Source: Athripsodes cinereus
Taxonomy: Eukaryota > Arthropoda > Insecta > Trichoptera > Leptoceridae
Assembly: GCA_947579605.1 (NCBI GenBank)
Contig: OX388317.1
Coordinates: 21,843,384 to 21,907,383 of the forward strand
Direction of reading: 5' to 3'
DNA: 64,000 nucleotides
Every line of letters begins with the position of its first letter. Within the stretch, counting starts at the first letter, position 1. The notes under the pieces are model-generated. The model had not been told where the DNA came from, made no database searches, and saw nothing but the letters and a program-made list of their open reading frames with translations. This document shows, piece after piece, positions 57,813-64,000 of this stretch. Both the position numbers and the translations under genes were made by a program.

Positions 57813-57954
57813 GGGTTAGTTGGAAGACATCGCATTTTAGCGATAAACTCGCCCTCTGTACATTGAATTGTATCATTGTTACTTTTATGACACATTATTA
57901 TGTAATATTGTAACCAATGTACAGTGAAGAATAAAATAAATAAATAAATAAAAT
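57813..57954 (+). repeat. non-LTR 3' tail module, best copy
   Basis: GGGTTAGTTGGAAGACATCG, stem ATCGC (57829-57833) and GCGAT (57840-57844), CTCGCCCTCTGTACATTG, AACCAATGTACAGTGAAG and (AAAT)n. Confidence 0.88.
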
Positions 57955-57961
57955 ACTTATA

Positions 57962-58380
57962 TTAGGAACGAGTTCTCATGCTATGTTTTTAATTATCACA
58001 ATAATTTTTTTATTCCGCAACCGGTTTCGACTCATTAGTATCATTAACGAACAGTTTGAAAACTTAGTGCAAATATTTCTATCTAATATGTATATTATGT
58101 ATAATTAGAAGGTAATATGAGTGGTTAGAAGGTGATATTGCCTTACTAAAAAATGTTCTCCTTTACTAATTCCACCCACCCTCAATCATCAACCAATCAT
58201 TCAAGCGCATTCACCCCCACCTTATCGCCTTCTAACCATATACAACAATTTTATTAGATAGTAGAAATATTTGCTCTTAGTTTTCAAACTGCTCGTTAAT
58301 GACACTAACGTGTCGAAACTGGTCGCGGAATTTAAAATTTATTGTGATAATATAAACAAAGTAAAATAACTCGTTCGTAA
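57962..58380. mobile_element. MITE with terminal inverted repeats of about 105 bp
   Basis: TTAGGAACGAGTT at the left is mirrored by AACTCGTTCGTAA. Inside, CGGTTTCGACTCATTAGT and its inverse lie near both ends. The middle repeats TTCTAACCA/TGGTTAGAAGG. No ORF was seen. Confidence 0.82.
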
Positions 58381-58960
58381 AATTGTCACATTGTAAATGC
58401 CACTAATATTGATAAAATTGCTAATACATATAAGATTAGATTGAAATCAGAAATATTTACTTATGACCAACGAGTGGAATAAATTCAAACTGTTTTGGTT
58501 TGCTGTCAGTGGTATTAATAATTATTAATATGTAATGCATTTTATAAAACTGTATCAATATAAACCTGTGGTTGCTTATAACATTGTTGTATAACACCAT
58601 CATTTTGACGTACCAAATATGTAAGTAGGATGAAGTATGAATAATGGCAACACTATTATTACTACTACTACTACCCGTGTAGAAAGTATATAAATCATGA
58701 TGAAAACTGAAAATATCAGTCCCTACATAATATGTATTGTTAAGGATATATTGCGTTGTATGTATGTGCTAGTTTTTATATTTACAATGTATGTAAATAT
58801 ATACAAACAGTGTAACAACATTGTTGAAGTGTTGTTAAAAGGATGGATGTTCTAGGCAAAGTACAGCATATGATTGTAGTAACTACTTATTACATAGATA
58901 TATACAGGGTGTATTTATTATATTTGCTCCTTTTTACTGGATATACATACACTGATTACT

Positions 58961-59195
58961 AGCTGACCGTGGAGGATATGACGAAGAATTGGTCTCCTAC
59001 TATTTTTCGTAAGTTTTCGAGTGTCCTGTAAAAGGCAGGTGTTTAAAAAAATAAAGACATTTTACAACTTAAACTCAGCGATGAGGTTTGCCCCCCCATC
59101 CTCAGTGTTATAAGCTGACAGCTTGCATTCTTATTACATGCAGCTAGTCTACTGGCTAACCGATATGCCGTGTTAGTATAGTAATAGTTGTAGTA
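58961..59195 (+). repeat. family C, near complete copy
   Basis: TGACCGTGGAGGATATGACG head, TTTTTCGTAAGTTTTCGAGT, GTCCTGTAAAAGGCAGGTG, CTCAGCGATGAGGTTTGCC, GCTAGTCTACTGGCTAACC and a GTTGTAGTAG end. Confidence 0.8.
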
Positions 59196-59202
59196 GATTG
59201 CA

Positions 59203-59252
59203 AACACAGGGCGAGTAGTTTATCGCTAATGCGCTATCTCTTCCAACTAACT
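59203..59252 (-). repeat. non-LTR 3' tail module at the end of the I-like element
   Basis: Minus orientation. AGTTAGTTGGAAGAGATAGC, stem ATAGC…GCGAT, then AAACTACTCGCCCTGTG. It directly follows the 3' UTR of the large retrotransposon on the same strand. Confidence 0.7.
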
Positions 59253-59254
59253 CT

Positions 59255-59669
59255 TCTTTTTCTTTTCGGCAAGGCACCCGACATCGAGTGAATTATGCCT
59301 ATATACTCACTGCTGTGAGTACAATGTCTTAACGTAGTGGGTATTCATTAGTACATAGCTACATAGTAACTGCCGTTTCAGTCGCCACGTGCGGCAAGTA
59401 CATCTCAAGGGCATTGGGATCAATGAACTCCCCGCCCGAGTAACCAATACATGCACACCGCTTGTGTGTCGACATCGTTGCAATCACAGGGCCGTTTTCA
59501 GGAATATATTTGATGTTAAACACATCGTAGTCTTACAAAAAAAAAAAATCTTTGTCAAAATTTATTATTATTTTTATAATAATAATTTGTTTCAAAAACA
59601 TTTACTATAAAACCATTTATCATTAGGTATAATTTATTATTGAAATTTATTCTTATTAAAATTAATAAT
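59255..59669 (-). other. 3' UTR of the I-like retrotransposon
   Basis: AT-rich just after the stop, then a GC-richer segment (ACACAAGCGGTGTGCATG, GTGGCGACTGAAACGGCAG) to about 59255. The exact 3' end is not certain because the tail module follows. Confidence 0.55.
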
Positions 59670-62426
59670 TTAGATGTTCTTATTAATTTTTTTAAGGTGA
59701 TTTATTAAGGCTAGGTTCACTTTATTACAATTTTGGGCCAAAAGAGAATGGACAGAAATGGGAAAATTAAAACCCAACTTCCTAATCGTCTGAGAAAATT
59801 CTTGATTAGGAAGGAGTGGGCAACCAAAGAAAACGTGGTCCAGAGTTTCCGTGTCCTCCCCGCATTCGCACATAGGGGAATCCAGAATATTGATTCTGGC
59901 CAAATGAGAGGCAATAACACAATGTCCTATCCTCATTCTACAGAGAAGCGAAATGTTTAATTTTGGCCATTTTGTTTCTTGAAACCAAGGTTGCGAGGGG
60001 ATTGAAGGCTGAATTCCTTTATAATGAGACCCAGATACAGACCCGATAAATGAATAATTCCACTTCTCATAAATTTTATCTCTTACAACACCCAGACAAT
60101 CTCCTATAGGAAGTACAAATGCATTTGGCAATATACCACAAGAACATGCTTCCTTAGCCAGAATATCTACTTTCTCGTTTCCGGCAATACCCACATGAGA
60201 AGGGATCCAAGCAATCACCAACTCAATATTTTTACTTGATGCCTCGAACATCAATCTTAAAATATCGTGGATTATACAATTATTTGATGACAAACTACCC
60301 TTTCGCCCTAGAAGAGATACGAGGCTAAGGGAATCAGTAAAGACAATTGCCCGTGAAAGTAATCTTTCGACAATTACCCCTAACGCCTCTCTGAGAGCTA
60401 AACATTCTGCTGTAAAAACAGATGCAGAAGATGGGAGTTGAAATTGAAGTTCGACTTGAAGAGAAGGAGAGTAAACAGCCGATCCACATTCATTTGTATG
60501 AGATTTAGACCCATCCGTAAAGAAGATCGTATGGGCAGGCCATTCACTATTCACTCTATGAAGGAAAAGGATATTCACAACCTGCGGGCTCAATGTAAAA
60601 ACTGATTTATCCAAACCTATCGAATCAACAATATTGCATGCCTGCAATGAATAATTGAATGGAATAGAATGATGAATTGAAGGTGTAAGGTGAATTGAAG
60701 AAGAGAAACTTTGGGCTACATACTCCCAAGAGGAGCACAAAAGAGGGTACTTTCTATTACGCCAATAAGGAGAATTTAAGCAAAGCTCCAACAATGTTTG
60801 TAATTTGAGGAGCAACATATGAGGACCCATGCTCAATCTCCTCAAAACGAATTTGTGAGATAGAAAAACTCGCCTTAGGCAAAGGGGCATCTCTACACAC
60901 TCTGCCTGCAAGGCTATTATTGGAGACGATCTCATGGCTCCCAGTATCAGTCTCAGGCATTTATTCTGAACTCTTTCTAGTTTTGCGCTTAAATAATTTG
61001 GAAGGGGATCCATTAGGAAGCATGCATAGTCGATGAGGCTTCGGATGAGGGATGAGTAAAGCATTCTCATAGTAGTCGGGTGGGCCCCCCACCAGACTCT
61101 AGAAACCGCTCTGAGGATGTTTATATTTTTTTCGCACTTGGCTATTATATTGTCAATATGAAGGTTCCAAGAGAGTTTTCTGTGTAAAGTGACCCCCAAA
61201 AACTTTACTGATTCACAACTTGAAATAGTGGAATTGTTGCACTTTAAAGATATATTGGAGGGTTTATGTTTGTTTGAGAAAACAACGAGTTGGCTTTTGG
61301 AAGGTGAAAGAGTCATACCATTGGCACTAAACCATTCACCTAAGAGATTAAGGGATGCTTCAAGTTTCTCACCCGCAGTGAGCGTGGAACCAACAGAACA
61401 ATAGATAACGAAGTCATCTGCGTATTGTAGTATATTGACTTCAGGAGGCAGAGCGTTTCCAATGTCATGAGTGTATAGATTAAAAAGAATTGGGCTAAGC
61501 GCCGATCCTTGTGGGAGTCCTTTATACACTTTTCTTTCGACAAGCCCATGGAAGGAGTTAATTAGCATACTCCTTTCGCACATTATGTTAAAAATAAGAC
61601 AACATAATGAATTGGGTAAGCCCGCAGATGACATTTTCTGAAACAATACAGGTAAGAGAACGCTATCATATGCCCCACAAATATCTAGGAAACAGGCCGC
61701 TAGATCACTCTTATTAGATCTTGCAATGTGTATATCAGTTACTAGAATACTCAAGTTATCCATACAAGATCTTCCCTTTCTAAATCCAAATTGAAAGGAG
61801 GGAAATGTACCAGAGTTTTCAAAAAAATATTCCAGTCTTTTTTTTAACATGCGTTCAAGGATCTTCAAAAAGCAACAAGACAATGCGATTGGGCGATATG
61901 ATGAAGGTAGAGAAGGGTTTTTTCCGGGCTTAAGGATTGGAACAATGGATTGCCTTTTCCAGGAAGAAGGAATGTTTCCACTCCTCAGTATTAAATTATA
62001 TAATTCCAATAGTTTTATTAAAAGAAGTTTAGGAGCATGTCGGAAAAAAGAGTATGGTATGAGATCAGGTCCGGGAGAAGAATCCCCTGCAGAGTGAACG
62101 GCGGAAGACAGTTCATCAAATGAGAAAGGAGATGAAAGTACATTAGATTGCTCCTGAGATGTAGGACTTCTTTGAAGTTCCAGCATTTCAGGTGCGTATG
62201 CTGGGGACAAGTTATCTATAAAGTTTTCAATCCATGGACCTATCTTGGTTTGTCTTTGGTTTGGGGAGAAAGAACCTCTAAATCGTCGAATGGATTCCCA
62301 CACATCCGATGAAGGTGTGTCAGGGGATAAAGAAGTGCAAAAATCTTGCCAACCTTTTCTTTTCTTTTTCCTGAGAAATTTTTTGGTACGAGCTTGCACA
62401 TTCCGAACGAGAAAAAGTTTTCCCAA
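59670..62426 (-). CDS. non-LTR retrotransposon ORF2, reverse transcriptase and RNase H part
   Basis: This open frame of 918 codons carries all RT blocks: SPGPDLIPYSFF, SYRPIALSCCFLKILE, FGFRKGRSCMDNL, FLDICGAYDSV (catalytic Asp), GLPQGSALSPILFNLY and LQYADDFVIY (YADD). An RNase H domain follows with FFTDGSK, TAECLALREAL, FTDSLSLVSLL and WIPSHVGIAGNEKVDILAKE. The zinc-binding tail is CRMRIGHCVIASHLA…CECGEDTETLDHVFFGCP. All catalytic residues appear intact. The frame is out of register with the endonuclease ORF; the join lies near 62401-62420, where one missing base would explain the switch. RNase H points to I-like, LOA or R1-type elements. The ATG at 62426 is only an internal Met; translation would start at 63412. 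Confidence 0.95.
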   Translation of the reverse strand: MGKLFLVRNVQARTKKFLRKKKRKGWQDFCTSLSPDTPSSDVWESIRRFRGSFSPNQRQTKIGPWIENFIDNLSPAYAPEMLELQRSPTSQEQSNVLSSPFSFDELSSAVHSAGDSSPGPDLIPYSFFRHAPKLLLIKLLELYNLILRSGNIPSSWKRQSIVPILKPGKNPSLPSSYRPIALSCCFLKILERMLKKRLEYFFENSGTFPSFQFGFRKGRSCMDNLSILVTDIHIARSNKSDLAACFLDICGAYDSVLLPVLFQKMSSAGLPNSLCCLIFNIMCERSMLINSFHGLVERKVYKGLPQGSALSPILFNLYTHDIGNALPPEVNILQYADDFVIYCSVGSTLTAGEKLEASLNLLGEWFSANGMTLSPSKSQLVVFSNKHKPSNISLKCNNSTISSCESVKFLGVTLHRKLSWNLHIDNIIAKCEKNINILRAVSRVWWGAHPTTMRMLYSSLIRSLIDYACFLMDPLPNYLSAKLERVQNKCLRLILGAMRSSPIIALQAECVEMPLCLRRVFLSHKFVLRRLSMGPHMLLLKLQTLLELCLNSPYWRNRKYPLLCSSWEYVAQSFSSSIHLTPSIHHSIPFNYSLQACNIVDSIGLDKSVFTLSPQVVNILFLHRVNSEWPAHTIFFTDGSKSHTNECGSAVYSPSLQVELQFQLPSSASVFTAECLALREALGVIVERLLSRAIVFTDSLSLVSLLGRKGSLSSNNCIIHDILRLMFEASSKNIELVIAWIPSHVGIAGNEKVDILAKEACSCGILPNAFVLPIGDCLGVVRDKIYEKWNYSFIGSVSGSHYKGIQPSIPSQPWFQETKWPKLNISLLCRMRIGHCVIASHLARINILDSPMCECGEDTETLDHVFFGCPLLPNQEFSQTIRKLGFNFPISVHSLLAQNCNKVNLALINHLKKINKNI

Positions 62427-63412
62427 GACATATTGTTTTTAAAAGATTTAATCACTGCCTTTCTTTGTTCGACTGCCTCCGAACATTCCTTGTCCCACCA
62501 AGGAGGGGATGTTTTGCGGGGCTTTCGATTAGAGGACATTGGTATAGAGGCTGTTGCAGCACGCAAAATCACATCATGGATTCCGTTCGCAAATTCGTCG
62601 ACCCCCTGATGCTCACCCTGCACACCAGCGACATCCAATAGAATGTGATTCTGAAATTCATCCCAATTAGCTTTCTTTGTAATAAATTTACTCCTAAATG
62701 GGCCATTTGAGGTGCTTTTGGAGGTTACTTTTAAATCAATGATTATGGGAAAGTGGTCACTGGAGAGCGGGTCCTCAAGGATTTCCCATGTTGACATAGG
62801 AGCAATGTCCGCAGTACAGATTGATATATCTACCGCACTTTGTCTCTGATTTGGATTTGAGAAGCGAGTGGGATCTCCACTATTAAGGATACAGAGATTA
62901 AAGTCATCTGTCCAGGTCAGAATAGCCTTTCCTGGAGAGTCCAGGGACTGGCTTCCCCAGGAGGGAGCATGAGCATTGAGATCTCCCAGGATCATGTAAG
63001 ATGGGGAAAGTTCTGAAATGATTTCAGACCAGAAGCTCCTGTCGAAATTAGTTCTGGGAGGAGCGTATACGGACACTACAGATATATTATTGATTTTCGC
63101 TGCCACCAACTGTATATTTGATGGAATATTCAGAGAAATCCTGTTGAACTCAAGAGAGTCCCTTACTAAAAGAGCTGCTCCTCCCCTACCATCCAAGCGA
63201 TCATCTCTAAAACAGGAATAACCTGGGAAATATACAAACGAATCGTGCGAAAACCATGTCTCTGATAAAGCAGCTACATCAATGTTATGAGTTTTGAGCA
63301 AAAACAGAATGTCATCTCTGTTGGAAACTGCACTACGGCAGTTCCACTGAAGGATGGATAAATTAGAAAGCTTACTTTTCGAGATGCTGGTTATGTTCGT
63401 TGCGTTGGCCAT
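62240..63412 (-). CDS. non-LTR retrotransposon ORF2, AP endonuclease part
   Basis: It starts MANATNITSISKSKLSNLSI and holds the APE-type endonuclease that nicks the target DNA to prime reverse transcription. QWNCRS (Asn24), LSETW (Glu51), GDLNAHAPSWGS (about 147-158) and SSDHFPI (about 217) supply the metal and catalytic residues. The start overlaps the ORF1 stop by 41 nt in another frame, as is common in I/R1-type elements. The true ORF leaves this frame near 62410 (after WENFFSF); the codons down to 62240 are out-of-frame read-through. Confidence 0.93.
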   Translation of the reverse strand: MANATNITSISKSKLSNLSILQWNCRSAVSNRDDILFLLKTHNIDVAALSETWFSHDSFVYFPGYSCFRDDRLDGRGGAALLVRDSLEFNRISLNIPSNIQLVAAKINNISVVSVYAPPRTNFDRSFWSEIISELSPSYMILGDLNAHAPSWGSQSLDSPGKAILTWTDDFNLCILNSGDPTRFSNPNQRQSAVDISICTADIAPMSTWEILEDPLSSDHFPIIIDLKVTSKSTSNGPFRSKFITKKANWDEFQNHILLDVAGVQGEHQGVDEFANGIHDVILRAATASIPMSSNRKPRKTSPPWWDKECSEAVEQRKAVIKSFKNNMSWENFFSFGMCKLVPKNFSGKRKEKVGKIFALLYPLTHLHRMCGNPFDDLEVLSPQTKDKPR

Positions 63413-64000
63413 TTTCGATGAGGAGTGCGTTTAGTGCAGGAATTAAGGAAGCAGCGTTTGGCGATGTCAAATTTTTTCGTGAAAGTATTTCAATAAGCAT
63501 TGTTAATAGTGAGTAAAGAAAATTATTGTTATCAAGTGTCAAAGTTTCTTTGAGATTTTCAACTACATCTTGGTCAGGTACGAGTACTCTTTGTGAAATT
63601 GCGCAACCATTAGAACTCTGAGAAGGAGATCCATTGGTATATGAGAGGAACGAATTGTGCTTTTCTTTGTCATACCCACCATTTGTTGATATTTTATGGG
63701 GCTTACCAACTACTGTTCTACTATGACGTGTGGAAAAATTTCGAGAGTTGACAGATATTGTTGGGGGATCTGGAGGGGTAGCAAGAACTTCAGCGTATGA
63801 AGATTTAATTGAAGGGTGCAGTTTTGCTGCTTGAATATATGAAATATTAGAAACAGTCATAGAATTCTTTATAGCTCTTTGCCTGGAATATTCAGGACAC
63901 GAAGTACTTATCGCTTTGTGTGCTCCTTTACACTGAAAACATTTAATTTCTGCAGTCTTACACTCTTCTGAGGAGTGGTTATCCCCACAATTAAAACATT
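63372..64000 (-). CDS. non-LTR retrotransposon ORF1 (gag-like), C-terminal part
   Basis: Open from the window edge to a stop at 63372. It begins with two cysteine knuckles, CFNCGDNHSSEEC (C-x2-C-x4-H-x4-C) and CFQCKGAHKAISTSC (variant spacing), typical of ORF1 RNA-binding proteins. A Ser/Pro-rich stretch and a helical end (LLTMLIEILSRK…ALNALLIENGQ) follow. The upstream esterase or RRM-type region, if any, lies beyond the window. Confidence 0.85.
   Translation of the reverse strand, partial: CFNCGDNHSSEECKTAEIKCFQCKGAHKAISTSCPEYSRQRAIKNSMTVSNISYIQAAKLHPSIKSSYAEVLATPPDPPTISVNSRNFSTRHSRTVVGKPHKISTNGGYDKEKHNSFLSYTNGSPSQSSNGCAISQRVLVPDQDVVENLKETLTLDNNNFLYSLLTMLIEILSRKNLTSPNAASLIPALNALLIENGQRNEHNQHLEK

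Noticed and set aside
59389..59610. 73-codon plus-strand ORF
   Set aside because: It is antisense to the 3' UTR of the I-like retrotransposon.
61189..61404. Plus-strand ORFs within 59733-63221
   Set aside because: They are shadows on the opposite strand of the RT/endonuclease coding sequence.

Overview
The window is eukaryotic, AT-rich, intron-containing and packed with transposable elements. It is most likely an insect, and probably a moth or butterfly. The evidence is an AN1 zinc-finger gene with ordinary spliceosomal introns, TATA boxes paired with the arthropod TCAGT initiator, tRNA-derived SINEs, and RTE-, CR1-, R4-like and I-like retrotransposon debris together with piggyBac, hAT, pogo and Tc1/mariner-type elements. 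The order Lepidoptera is an inference from the repeat mixture; the insect call is firmer. No rRNA, tRNA gene or CRISPR array was found.

Layout. (1) 1-14140: the last three exons of a ZFAND5/6-type stress protein gene (3367-5442, + strand). They lie between two oppositely oriented copies of one hAT element (1-2118 and 12777-14140). The left copy was later hit by a piggyBac-like element at 497-1443. (2) 17839-20721: an LTR retrotransposon without recognisable gag-pol. It carries two very small membrane-protein ORFs, and the second has its own TATA/initiator promoter. The element sits inside a SINE. (3) 22072-32303, minus strand: two two-exon genes for secreted products, a 51-aa peptide with an acidic tail and a 183-aa protein. 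The larger one combines a Met/His-rich N-terminus with an 11-residue amphipathic repeat. (4) 32.4-59.2 kb: no host gene that I can support. The stretch holds 3' ends of non-LTR elements, SINEs, foldback elements, minisatellites and many copies of an unclassified repeat called family C here. (5) 59255-64000, minus strand: a nearly complete I-like/R1-like non-LTR retrotransposon with gag knuckles, APE endonuclease, RT and RNase H, and a single visible frameshift.

How the parts relate. The host genes are simple: a cytosolic zinc-finger protein, and two secreted proteins that share exon architecture and promoter type and may be neighbours in a secretory-gland gene cluster. The rest is layered transposition, and several layers can be ordered from target-site duplications (TSDs) and from intact sister copies. 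Examples are piggyBac into hAT, LTR element into SINE, SINE into family C, RTE fragment into hAT, hAT MITE into an RTE relic, and pogo-like MITE into an R4-like element. The items most worth a second look are the LTR element carrying a predicted myristoylated membrane protein under its own promoter, and the secreted 11-mer-repeat protein.
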